Below are positions 26,407-34,083 of a DNA stretch of 64,000 nucleotides, in pieces; the stretch's first letter is position 1, and the number at the start of each line of letters is the position of its first letter. This DNA is from Mongoliitalea lutea. GTDB lineage: Bacteria > Bacteroidota > Bacteroidia > Cytophagales > Cyclobacteriaceae. The translations under genes were made by a program, and so were the position numbers. Under the pieces are notes generated by a model, which was not told the DNA's origin, did not search any database, and worked only from the letters and a program-made list of their open reading frames with translations. The stretch is from NCBI RefSeq assembly GCF_014652135.1, contig NZ_BMYF01000015.1, positions 16,817 to 80,816 on the forward strand, written 5' to 3'.

Positions 26407-27165
26407 ATGTATAAAATCCTTGCCAATACAGTTTTTTTAGGGAAAGAAATCATTTATCTGACAGAGTGTCACTCTACCAATGAATATGCCCAACAACTAC
26501 TAAGACAAAAGGAAGCGGGTGAGGGCATGATAATATTCACGGACAAGCAAACAAAAGGGAAAGGGCAACGAGGTAATCGATGGTGGACAGAACCTGGAAT
26601 GAACCTCACATTTTCCTTGATTTTGGAGCCAAAATTCTTGCGATCTAATCAACAATTTGACCTAAATATGGTCGTTTGTTTGTCCATTTGGGAGGTGCTG
26701 AATCAATATGATCCAAATTTTGTCATCAAATGGCCAAATGATATTTTGCATAAAACGCATGGTAAAATCGCAGGAGTTTTGATAGAGAACTCTTTACAGA
26801 GCCAATGGATGGAATCTTCGATTGTGGGTATTGGGCTAAATGTGAATCAGGATATGCAAATTATTCCCAGAGCACTTTCTTTGTTTAATCTCACAGGTGA
26901 GACCTATGATCTTTGGGTAATCTTAGAAAAACTGGTCCAACGCATCGAATGGAATTACATCCGCTTGAAGCGGGGAGAAATCAGATTGCTTCGAAATAGT
27001 TATCTGAAAAATTTATTGAACTATCAGCAGAGACAACTGTTTTCAGATGGAGAGGTATTTGAAGGGGTGATTATCGGAGTAGGGGAGGATGGTAAACTCT
27101 TGGTAGACAAGGGGGGGAGTATTCGTTCGTATGGATTTAAAGAAATTCAGTACATCGGTTTGTAG
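26407..27165 (+). CDS. birA: Biotin--[acetyl-CoA-carboxylase] ligase
   Basis: Enzyme that makes biotinyl-5'-AMP and attaches biotin to the biotin carboxyl carrier protein. About 252 residues from the ATG at 26407. Seen: STNEYAQQLLRQ, the ligase signature FTDKQTKGKGQRGNRWWTEPGMNLTFSL (biotinyl-AMP-binding GRGxxGR-type loop here GKGQRGNR), IKWPNDILHKTHGKIAGVLIE and VGIGLNVNQ, and a small C-terminal SH3-like domain (FEGVIIGVGEDGKLLV). The N-terminal DNA-binding domain of E. coli BirA is absent, so it is a pure ligase without repressor function. Confidence 0.96.
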   Translation: MYKILANTVFLGKEIIYLTECHSTNEYAQQLLRQKEAGEGMIIFTDKQTKGKGQRGNRWWTEPGMNLTFSLILEPKFLRSNQQFDLNMVVCLSIWEVLNQYDPNFVIKWPNDILHKTHGKIAGVLIENSLQSQWMESSIVGIGLNVNQDMQIIPRALSLFNLTGETYDLWVILEKLVQRIEWNYIRLKRGEIRLLRNSYLKNLLNYQQRQLFSDGEVFEGVIIGVGEDGKLLVDKGGSIRSYGFKEIQYIGL

Positions 27166-27166
27166 C

Positions 27167-27197
27167 TTTCGTTTATAAATAAAAATGCGTAGTTTTG
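27167..27197 (+). promoter_or_regulatory. Promoter of ahcY
   Basis: TAGTTTTG (27190-27197) is a perfect -7 box; TTTC (27167-27170), separated by 19 bp, matches the -33 TTTG in three of four bases. The chosen ATG is 40 bp downstream. Confidence 0.55.
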
Positions 27198-27237
27198 CGC
27201 TTTAATTTTGAAAATCAATTCATTAATCAAAAAATAT

Positions 27238-28557
27238 ATGTCTGAAATTAAATCTGACAAATTCATTCAGTACAAAGTGAAGGATATTTCACTTGCAGAG
27301 TGGGGAAGAAAAGAAATTACCTTGGCAGAAGCAGAAATGCCAGGATTGATGGCTTTGAGAGCGGAATATGGTCCATCTCAGCCATTGAAAGGTGCTAGAA
27401 TTGCAGGATGCCTTCACATGACTATCCAAACAGCTGTTTTGATAGAGACCTTAGTAGCATTAGGTGCTGAGGTTACTTGGTCTTCTTGCAATATTTTTTC
27501 TACACAGGACCACGCAGCAGCAGCCATTGCAGCGGCTGGGATTTCTGTGTATGCTTGGAAAGGGATGACAGCTGAGGAATTTGACTGGTGTATTGAGCAG
27601 ACCATTTTCTTTGGTGAAGACAGACAACCATTAAATATGATTTTGGATGATGGTGGGGACCTTACCAATATGGTGTTGGATAACTACCCTGAACTAGTGG
27701 CTGGTATCAAAGGTCTTTCGGAAGAAACCACCACAGGTGTACATAGATTATATGAGCGTATGAAAAATGGTACGCTTCCTATGCCTGCTATCAATGTAAA
27801 TGATTCTGTTACCAAATCTAAGTTTGATAACAAATATGGTTGTAAGGAGTCATTGGTAGATGCTATCAGAAGAGCTACCGATGTGATGATGGCTGGTAAA
27901 GTAGCCGTAGTGGCAGGTTATGGTGACGTAGGAAAAGGTTCTGCTGCTTCCTTGAGAGGTGCAGGTGCTCGAGTAATCGTGACTGAAATCGATCCAATCT
28001 GTGCTTTGCAGGCTGCTATGGACGGTTTTGCTGTGAAGAAAATGGTGGATGCTGTGAAAGAAGCTGACATCGTAGTAACAGCCACCGGAAATAAAGACAT
28101 CATCTCTGAGGTTCACTTCAGAGCTATGAAGGACAAGGCAATCGTATGTAATATCGGTCATTTTGACAATGAAATCGATATGGCTTGGTTGAACAAGAAT
28201 TATGGCCATACTAAAGATGTTATCAAGCCACAGGTTGATTTGTATGAAATTGATGGTAAACAAATCATCGTGTTGGCAGAAGGCCGTTTGGTGAACTTAG
28301 GTTGTGCTACCGGTCACCCATCTTTTGTGATGTCCAATAGTTTCACTAACCAAACTTTGGCTCAGTTGGAGCTGTGGATGAACACGGATAAATATGAGCC
28401 GGGAGTGTATGTGTTGCCTAAACACTTGGATGAAAAAGTAGCGGCATTACACTTGTCTAAACTAGGAGTAGAATTAGATATCTTGTCTGACGATCAGGCA
28501 GCGTATATTGGTGTGACTCCTGAAGGACCATTTAAGCCAGAATATTACAGATATTAA
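27238..28557 (+). CDS. ahcY: Adenosylhomocysteinase
   Basis: S-adenosyl-L-homocysteine hydrolase, NAD-dependent, which removes the SAM-methylation by-product to adenosine and homocysteine. From the ATG at 27238 the product is 439 residues and begins [20 protein letters not shown]; a TTG at 27208 would add 10 Lys/Ile-rich residues of leader and is rejected. Seen: [33 protein letters not shown], the DDGGDLTN and GVHRLYERM substrate-site motifs, the NAD-binding loop [19 protein letters not shown], and the C-terminal KPEYYRY. It stands between its own promoter and terminator. Confidence 0.98.
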   Translation: MSEIKSDKFIQYKVKDISLAEWGRKEITLAEAEMPGLMALRAEYGPSQPLKGARIAGCLHMTIQTAVLIETLVALGAEVTWSSCNIFSTQDHAAAAIAAAGISVYAWKGMTAEEFDWCIEQTIFFGEDRQPLNMILDDGGDLTNMVLDNYPELVAGIKGLSEETTTGVHRLYERMKNGTLPMPAINVNDSVTKSKFDNKYGCKESLVDAIRRATDVMMAGKVAVVAGYGDVGKGSAASLRGAGARVIVTEIDPICALQAAMDGFAVKKMVDAVKEADIVVTATGNKDIISEVHFRAMKDKAIVCNIGHFDNEIDMAWLNKNYGHTKDVIKPQVDLYEIDGKQIIVLAEGRLVNLGCATGHPSFVMSNSFTNQTLAQLELWMNTDKYEPGVYVLPKHLDEKVAALHLSKLGVELDILSDDQAAYIGVTPEGPFKPEYYRY

Positions 28558-28573
28558 TCTGTTATGTATAAAT

Positions 28574-28606
28574 AAAGGCCTTGGAAGTGATTTCAAGGCC
28601 TTTTTT
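28574..28606 (+). terminator. Terminator of ahcY
   Basis: AAAGGCCTTG (28574-28583) and CAAGGCCTTT (28594-28603) form a 10-bp stem with a 10-nt loop, ending in six T, 17 bp after the stop. Confidence 0.9.
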
Positions 28607-28610
28607 ATTG

Positions 28611-29426
28611 CTATAAACTGAAGACCAGGACTCTCCCGTCAGAAAGAGCCAAATTGGCTCGGCCCACACAAGTTTCTACAAACTCAAAGACCATAGTATG
28701 GTTGACAGCAGGGCTGTTTTGACCTCTCGAAATGGTCCAACGCTCTACCCCTTGCTGAGACAAAATATGACCTGCCTGCAAACAGCTTACTGAGTATTGT
28801 CTCGGGGTAGTTTGCTCCATACTGAAGTTTCTGCCAACGGTATTGATACCTGTCAATTGGCCAATACTCGTAAATCCCATTAATTGCCTGTTACTTAATT
28901 GTAACTGATGGGAAAAAGTACCCGAAATCCGTGAACTGGAACCACGTGCATTGGTCAATTGTACGCTTTCAAAGTTTTCCATTATGCTATTTGGACTTCC
29001 ATTTCTTGCCGTTAGAAATGTTCGTTCTCCATTCAATGTTAGGTTTTTGAAGGAATAATTTTCATAACTCAGGACTTTACGCGACTCAGTGAGCGTATTT
29101 CTAACAAAATCTATGACAATCGTTCCTTTTCTGTCAAGCTTCCTACTTTCACAGGCAGGATTAGCTTCAAAAGTCAATTGCACTTGACTTGCTTCTAGGT
29201 CAACAGAAAGTTTAGGGCAGCCGGGCAAAGGTAAACTGTCTCTTTGAGCTACTCTATAGTCTTCCAACGTCAATAGGGCAAAATATAAACTTTCTTCAAA
29301 AGCTAATGAGATATTGAAAAGTTCGGTTCCCTCTACTTGTAAGTCGGTACTCAGCCTACGCTCTACATCAGAATCACAGGCCCAAAAGGTGATAAGTCCA
29401 ACCAACAGGATACTAAGTTTTTTCAT
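28611..29426 (-). CDS. Lipoprotein of unknown function
   Basis: A 271-residue lipoprotein. The start is placed at 29426, which yields MKKLSILLVGLITFWACDSD, a clean type II signal peptide with lipobox Cys17; an in-frame extension to 29531 would cross the palindrome in the promoter region and bury the signal sequence. The mature part is beta-strand-rich, with KGTIVIDFVRNTLTESRKVLSYENYSF and ISGTFSHQLQLSNRQLMGFTSIG segments and four or five Cys that could form disulfides, e.g. in LPGCPKL and NPACES. No known domain is recognised. It is divergent from the SDR gene and convergent with ahcY. Confidence 0.72.
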   Translation of the reverse strand: MKKLSILLVGLITFWACDSDVERRLSTDLQVEGTELFNISLAFEESLYFALLTLEDYRVAQRDSLPLPGCPKLSVDLEASQVQLTFEANPACESRKLDRKGTIVIDFVRNTLTESRKVLSYENYSFKNLTLNGERTFLTARNGSPNSIMENFESVQLTNARGSSSRISGTFSHQLQLSNRQLMGFTSIGQLTGINTVGRNFSMEQTTPRQYSVSCLQAGHILSQQGVERWTISRGQNSPAVNHTMVFEFVETCVGRANLALSDGRVLVFSL

Positions 29427-29478
29427 AATGCTTGAAATGATTGTAAAGCTAGATTCTTTTTGATGATTTTGAAAATGG

Positions 29479-29506
29479 AAAAAAAGTATGCATGCATACT
29501 TTTTTT
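29479..29506. promoter_or_regulatory. 28-bp perfect palindrome between lipoprotein and SDR genes
   Basis: Seven A, GTATGCATGCATAC (29486-29499), seven T: every base is symmetric. It lies in a divergent spacer, 53 bp from the lipoprotein start and 49 bp from the SDR start, where a terminator is not expected. A dimeric repressor or activator site is the simplest reading. A possible -7 box for the lipoprotein (TAGCTTTA on the minus strand, 29451-29444) lies to its left. Confidence 0.5.
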
Positions 29507-29554
29507 TGAGTAACTGAATTTCTATCTTCAACGACGAAATAACCTACATACGAT

Positions 29555-30427
29555 ATGATACATACAGAAGGCATGCTGAAAGACGGTGCATTAAAAGGCA
29601 AGAACATACTCATTACTGGGGGTGGAACTGGTTTAGGGAAGTCCATGGGAATATATTTTTCCAAACTTGGTGCCAATTTGATCATTACGAGTCGCAAACT
29701 AGATGTGTTGCAGGCTACCGCCAATGAAATTGAGCAACTGACAGGAGGAAAAGTACTGCCTATTGCTTGTGATGTCCGTGACATTGATCAGGTTGAGGCA
29801 TTATTTGATGAAGCAGATTCCATGTTTGGTAAAATAGATGTTGTCCTTAATAATGCAGCAGGAAACTTTATCAGTCCCACCGAAAGACTTTCTTCCAATG
29901 CTTTCAATACGGTCATTGATATTGTTTTGAAGGGAACTTCCAATGTGACGCTTACTGCTGGAAAACGTTGGATTGCGGCTAAACAAAAAGGTACATTTTT
30001 GAATATTGTGACTACCTATGCATGGACAGGTTCCGGTTATGTGGTTCCTTCGGCTGCTGCTAAGGCAGGTGTTTTAGCGATGACTCGCTCCTTAGCCGTG
30101 GAATGGGCCAAATATGGTATCCGCAGCAATGCAATCGCACCAGGACCATTTCCTACGGAAGGTGCTTGGAGTAGATTGCTACCGGGAGATTTGGTGAAAA
30201 AATTTGATCCGGCAAAGAAAGTACCTGTGGGTAGAGTGGGAGAACATCAGGAATTAGCCAATTTGGCTGCCTATCTGGTTTCTGATTTTTCTGCGTATGT
30301 CAATGGGGAAGTGGTGACAATTGATGGAGGTGAATGGTTGATGGGAGCAGGAGAATTCAATAATCTAGATTTGATACCGCAGGAAATGTGGGATATGTTG
30401 GAGGCATCTCGCGGAAAAAAGGGATGA
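29555..30427 (+). CDS. SDR oxidoreductase, 2,4-dienoyl-CoA reductase-like
   Basis: Short-chain dehydrogenase/reductase of 290 residues. It has the Rossmann signature ITGGGTGLGKSMG, an NNAAGNF motif, and CDVRD. At the catalytic site it reads VVPSAAAKAGVLAMTRSLAVEWAKYGIR, i.e. Ser-x-x-x-Lys instead of the usual Tyr-x-x-x-Lys, followed by NAIAPGPFPTEGAWSRL. The mammalian mitochondrial 2,4-dienoyl-CoA reductase DECR1 has the same substitution, and its Tyr comes from another position, so this is a family trait and not a defect. It likely reduces unsaturated acyl-CoA with NADPH in beta-oxidation. No other fatty-acid gene is adjacent. Confidence 0.85.
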   Translation: MIHTEGMLKDGALKGKNILITGGGTGLGKSMGIYFSKLGANLIITSRKLDVLQATANEIEQLTGGKVLPIACDVRDIDQVEALFDEADSMFGKIDVVLNNAAGNFISPTERLSSNAFNTVIDIVLKGTSNVTLTAGKRWIAAKQKGTFLNIVTTYAWTGSGYVVPSAAAKAGVLAMTRSLAVEWAKYGIRSNAIAPGPFPTEGAWSRLLPGDLVKKFDPAKKVPVGRVGEHQELANLAAYLVSDFSAYVNGEVVTIDGGEWLMGAGEFNNLDLIPQEMWDMLEASRGKKG

Positions 30428-30488
30428 GCCCCAAGGTCCTTTGGGGCTATCTAAAAGCCAAATGGAAGATTAGAAATTTGTAGTCATT

Positions 30489-30537
30489 TGTCCTCAGAAC
30501 TGTATTTCAAAAGATTGTTCTGAGGACAGTTTTTTTA
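30489..30537 (+). terminator. Terminator of the SDR gene
   Basis: TGTCCTCAGAAC (30489-30500) and GTTCTGAGGACA (30517-30528) form a perfect 12-bp stem with a 16-nt loop, followed by eight T (30530-30537). It ends over the stop codon of the convergent permease gene. Confidence 0.9.
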
Positions 30538-31488
30538 TAGGCTAGCTACCCAATAGTAAAGGGGTAAGCCAATGGTGATATTCAATGGAAAAGTTACGGC
30601 CAAAGCCATTGGCAGGAAAATTCCTGGATTGGCCTTTGGTACGGCAATTTTCATGGCTGCTGGCACAGCAATGTAAGATGCTGAAGCCGCCAAAATAGCA
30701 AACATGAAACGATCACCTGTGCTGGATGTTACAAGCTGGCTTGCAAAAGCGACAATGACTCCATTTACTAAAGGTACAATAATTGCAAAGAAGGTAGTGA
30801 ATTTACCAGAAGCAATAAAGTCCTTTAGTTTTCTTCCGCTAGTAATCCCCATATCTAGTAGGAAAATCGCCAAAAAACCTTTGAATAGATCAGTTGTGAA
30901 CGGCTCGATTCCTCGGGCTTCTTGCTCACTGGCTAATAAACCAATCACTAAACTTCCAAGGATCAACAAGACCGAACCATTCGTAAATGCGTGTCCTGCC
31001 ACATGTTTTAGTTTGGTGTTACTGCCTTCTCCGTATTTTCTAATCAATAAAACTCCCAGAATGATCGCTGGTGCTTCCATCAAGGCCATGATGGCTACCA
31101 TGTAACCGCTGAAGGTTTGCTGCTGGATTTCCAAAAAAGAAACTGCTGTCACAAACGTAACTGCGGAAACAGAACCATAGGCTGCTGCTATAGCTCCAGC
31201 ATTTTCAACACTAAATCTTTTCTTAAGAAGAAAAAACGTGTAAAGTGGAATCAATAAAGCTGTTACAATACCAAATAATACCGCCCAGATAATGGACATG
31301 CTGAATTCACTGTGTGCTAATTCCTGTCCTCCCTTAAATCCAATGGCAAATAGGAGATACAAGGAGATGAACTTAGATGAGTTGGGCGGGATTTCAAGGT
31401 CGCTTTTTACCCGGACTGCAATGATACCTAAAACGAAGAACAGAAACGCCGGATTCGTGAAATTGTCAATTAATAATTGAAGATCCAT
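30535..31488 (-). CDS. sbtA: SbtA-type sodium-dependent bicarbonate permease
   Basis: A 317-residue integral membrane protein with about ten hydrophobic helices in two inverted halves. Family-like features are NFTNPAFLFFVLGIIAVRVKSDLEIP at the N-terminus, the ISLYLLFAIGFKGGQELA segment, AAAYGSVSAVTFVTAVSFLE, FLLDMGITSGRKLKDF and the closing ASASYIAVPAAMKIAVPKANP. These match the SbtA Na+/HCO3- symporter family known from cyanobacteria. In a heterotroph it probably supplies bicarbonate for carboxylases (inference). No SbtB-like PII partner is adjacent. A divergent LysR regulator gene is the likely local control. Confidence 0.85.
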   Translation of the reverse strand: MDLQLLIDNFTNPAFLFFVLGIIAVRVKSDLEIPPNSSKFISLYLLFAIGFKGGQELAHSEFSMSIIWAVLFGIVTALLIPLYTFFLLKKRFSVENAGAIAAAYGSVSAVTFVTAVSFLEIQQQTFSGYMVAIMALMEAPAIILGVLLIRKYGEGSNTKLKHVAGHAFTNGSVLLILGSLVIGLLASEQEARGIEPFTTDLFKGFLAIFLLDMGITSGRKLKDFIASGKFTTFFAIIVPLVNGVIVAFASQLVTSSTGDRFMFAILAASASYIAVPAAMKIAVPKANPGIFLPMALAVTFPLNITIGLPLYYWVASL

Positions 31489-31546
31489 AGGTTTATTAGA
31501 GATATGAGGTACGCAAATCTTTCTTGTCTAAAAATTTTAGTCAAGA

Positions 31547-31579
31547 AACTTTTCGCAAGTTAAGTATGTATAATACATA
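31547..31579. promoter_or_regulatory. Two adjacent dyads, candidate LysR-regulator sites
   Basis: AACTT-TTCGC-AAGTT (31547-31561) and TATGTAT-A-ATACATA (31565-31579), 3 bp apart, lie in the divergent sbtA/LysR spacer, 43-75 bp before the regulator start. The second contains the T-N11-A spacing (31567/31579) typical of LysR-type operators. Confidence 0.45.
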
Positions 31580-31621
31580 TATTTTTATTTATCCAAGAAA
31601 AATCTATCATAACAAACGCTT

Positions 31622-32548
31622 ATGAATTACACGTTGCATCAGTTACAGATATTTATGAAAGTTGTACAACGCGAAAGCATTACAAAAGCAGCGGAGGATT
31701 TGCATCTTTCTCAACCAGCTGTTTCTGTGCAACTTAAGAATTTTCAGGATCAATTTGAAATTCCATTGACCGAGGTCGTCGGGAGAAAGTTATATGTGAC
31801 AGATTTTGGAAAGGAGATTGCTGATTATGCCCAAAAAATTTTAGAGCAAATTGATGTGATTCAATCCCGTACAGCTGTATACAAAGGAAGATTGGCGGGA
31901 AAATTGAAAATATCGGTCGTATCTACCGGGAAATATGTGATTCCGTATTTTTTATCAGAGTTTTTACGAAGAAATCCTGATGTAGATTTGAAATTGGATG
32001 TGACTAATAAGGCAATGGTGATCAATAGTTTGGATGACAACGAGATCGATTTTGCCTTGGTCTCCATATTACCGGAAGCTTTTCAGGTAGAGCGTGTCCC
32101 TTTGATGGAAAACAACTTATACTTGGTCGCAGGTAAAGATTTTCAGTTGAGTACCGGTACTTTAGACCCACATATGCTGGAAAAAATGGTATTGATATTC
32201 CGGGAAGCAGGTTCTGGAACGCGGCTAGTGATGGAGCGCTTTTTAAAAGATCATGATATTCATGTGCAGAGAAAGTTGGAACTGACTTCTAATGAAGCTG
32301 TCAAACAAGCAGTTTTAGCAGGCTTGGGTTGCTCGATTATGCCTTTGATTGGTATTAAGAATGAATTAAGAAATGGAGATTTGAAAATCATCCCTGTCAA
32401 AGGTTTGCCAATTGTAACTGATTGGCATTTGATTCATTTGAAGAATAAGCGATTTTCCCCTGTAGCATTAGCCTTTTTGGATTTTATCATCCAAAATAAG
32501 GAGCAAATCATTGATGAGCATTTTCAGTGGTATAGACATTTCAAATAA
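31622..32548 (+). CDS. LysR-family transcriptional regulator (CbbR/CmpR-like)
   Basis: A 308-residue regulator. The winged helix-turn-helix is at residues 4-63 (LHQLQIFMKVVQRESITKAAEDLHLSQPAVSVQLKNFQ is typical), followed by a periplasmic-binding-like effector domain (KLKISVVSTGKYVIPYFLSEFLRRNPDV, then FREAGSGTRLVMERFL). The pattern resembles CbbR/CmpR regulators, which sense carbon status and control CO2-fixation or bicarbonate-uptake genes. It is divergent from the SbtA-like permease with dyad sites between, so it probably regulates that gene and itself. Effector unknown. Confidence 0.9.
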   Translation: MNYTLHQLQIFMKVVQRESITKAAEDLHLSQPAVSVQLKNFQDQFEIPLTEVVGRKLYVTDFGKEIADYAQKILEQIDVIQSRTAVYKGRLAGKLKISVVSTGKYVIPYFLSEFLRRNPDVDLKLDVTNKAMVINSLDDNEIDFALVSILPEAFQVERVPLMENNLYLVAGKDFQLSTGTLDPHMLEKMVLIFREAGSGTRLVMERFLKDHDIHVQRKLELTSNEAVKQAVLAGLGCSIMPLIGIKNELRNGDLKIIPVKGLPIVTDWHLIHLKNKRFSPVALAFLDFIIQNKEQIIDEHFQWYRHFK

Positions 32549-32576
32549 TTGACGGTATCCCATTAGATACCGTCAA
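32549..32576. terminator. Hairpin between convergent LysR and hydrolase genes
   Basis: TTGACGGTATC (32549-32559) and GATACCGTCAA (32566-32576): a perfect 11-bp stem with a 6-nt loop. The loop holds the stop codon of the minus-strand gene. There is no T-tract, so termination is plausible but not certain. Confidence 0.55.
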
Positions 32577-33963
32577 ATAACTCGAAGCTCTCCAAATATT
32601 CAGGAACAATTGTATTCCAATGCATTTCTTCCTTGAGCTTCTCCGAAAGTACGCTAGAGGCCTCTTCCTCCCCATGTACAAGAAAGGTGACTTTTGGTTT
32701 GCTCACAAACCCCTCGCACCATTCCATCAATTCATGTTGATCTGCATGTGCAGACATTCCATCTATATAATAAACAGATGCTTTTACCGGCACATCAATC
32801 CCATACATTCGTGAAGTAGTGTCTCCGTCCAAAAGTTTTCTTCCTCGAGTCCCTTCTGCCTGATAACCAACAAATATGAAGCTGTCCTGCTCATTGGGTA
32901 GTCGATTGTATAGATGATGTACAATCCTCCCTCCAGTAGCCATGCCACTAGCAGAAATAATGATAGCATCCCCTCGGATTTGATTGAGAGAAATAGACGA
33001 CTCTTGTGAACTATAATAGTGTAATAGTTTGTGAAAGAATGGGTTTGCTTCCGATTCCTCTATCATGGCACCTAATCGATGATAGTGGGCAAACTCTTTA
33101 TACAATTTGGTTACATCGATAGCCATGGGACTGTCCACATAGATAGGAATGGATGGGATTTTCTCTTTTTGAATCAGGTAATGCAGGTAGTATAATAGCA
33201 ACTGCGTACGACCTACTGCAAAAGCAGGTATGATAGAGACTCCTCCTTTACGGTAAGTTTCACGGATTGCCCTTGCCAATTCGTCTTCTGGCTTATGATT
33301 TTTTTGTAGCCGGTTTCCATAGGTAGATTCCAAAATCAATACATCTGCAAAAGGTACTCTACATGGAGGATTGAATAGAGGGTCTTGATACCTTCCCAAA
33401 TCACCTGAAAATACGATCTTCTTTTCTTGATTTTTTCCCTGAATAGTGATTTTTAGGATTGCAGCTCCTAAGATATGCCCAGCTGGAAAAAAGGTGATTT
33501 TCACATGAGGAAAAATCTCTATCCGCTCTTCCATTGCTACACCTTGGAGAAGAGGAAAGACCCGCTCCGCATCTTCTGTTTTATAGAGTGGTTCCGGTTT
33601 CTGGTGTCGAGAATATCCTTTTTTCTGGGCAAAAGAAGCTTCTTCTTCTTGTAACTTACCGGAGTCCAATAGTAATATTTTTGTTAACTCAATTGTAGGG
33701 TTGGTACAGTAGATTGGCCCTCTGAATCCTTCTTTGACCAATTTCGGTAAGTAACCCGTATGGTCAATATGGGCATGCGTAAGAACTACAGCATCAATTT
33801 CCGATGGGCTTACCGGGAAAGACTCCCAATTCCTATTTCTCAACTCCTTTAATCCCTGAAAAAGACCGCAATCAATCAGGATTTTGGTATGGTCAATTTC
33901 TAACAGATAACGAGAGCCAGTAACTGTTTTGGCACCGCCCAAAAATTTAATTTTTACTTTCAT
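32563..33963 (-). CDS. MBL-fold beta-CASP hydrolase with RNA-specificity motif
   Basis: A 466-residue cytoplasmic protein of the CPSF73/YsgA-like metallo-beta-lactamase group. Motif 2 is LTHAHIDHTGYLP, followed by AGHILGAAILKI, the SGDLGRYQDP segment, the ILESTYGNR block, the beta-CASP domain (AFAVGRTQLLLYYL, YVDSPMAIDVTKLY, ISASGMATGGRIVHHL) and the C-terminal VKASVYYIDGMSAHADQHELMEW with its conserved His. Characterised relatives are RNA endo- or exonucleases; the substrate here is not known. No upstream partner: it follows the PspC gene's terminator on the same strand. Confidence 0.9.
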   Translation of the reverse strand: MKVKIKFLGGAKTVTGSRYLLEIDHTKILIDCGLFQGLKELRNRNWESFPVSPSEIDAVVLTHAHIDHTGYLPKLVKEGFRGPIYCTNPTIELTKILLLDSGKLQEEEASFAQKKGYSRHQKPEPLYKTEDAERVFPLLQGVAMEERIEIFPHVKITFFPAGHILGAAILKITIQGKNQEKKIVFSGDLGRYQDPLFNPPCRVPFADVLILESTYGNRLQKNHKPEDELARAIRETYRKGGVSIIPAFAVGRTQLLLYYLHYLIQKEKIPSIPIYVDSPMAIDVTKLYKEFAHYHRLGAMIEESEANPFFHKLLHYYSSQESSISLNQIRGDAIIISASGMATGGRIVHHLYNRLPNEQDSFIFVGYQAEGTRGRKLLDGDTTSRMYGIDVPVKASVYYIDGMSAHADQHELMEWCEGFVSKPKVTFLVHGEEEASSVLSEKLKEEMHWNTIVPEYLESFELFDGI

Positions 33964-34026
33964 GGCTTGGGTTTACTTGTTAAGCCAAGTTAGTTGAAAA
34001 AAATTAAAATAATAGCCTCTATTGCA

Positions 34027-34070
34027 AAAGAAAACGCCTTTTTCTTACGCAAGAAAAAGGCGTTTTCTTT
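34027..34070 (-). terminator. 20-bp perfect hairpin after the PspC gene
   Basis: Arms 34027-34046 and 34051-34070 are exact reverse complements across the loop ACGC. On the minus strand the hairpin starts 14 bp after the PspC stop and ends in TTCTTTTGC, so it acts as that gene's terminator and insulates the next gene. The stem contains AACGCC / GGCGTT flanked by A/T runs. Confidence 0.8.
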
Positions 34071-34083
34071 CATGATTGCGGGA

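Noticed and set aside
29427-29531. Upstream N-terminal extension of the lipoprotein
   Set aside because: It crosses the palindromic promoter region and would block the lipoprotein signal peptide.
30427-30448. Hairpin AGCCCCAA / TTGGGGCT directly after the SDR gene
   Set aside because: Lacks a T-tract; the stronger terminator with eight T lies 40 bp downstream.
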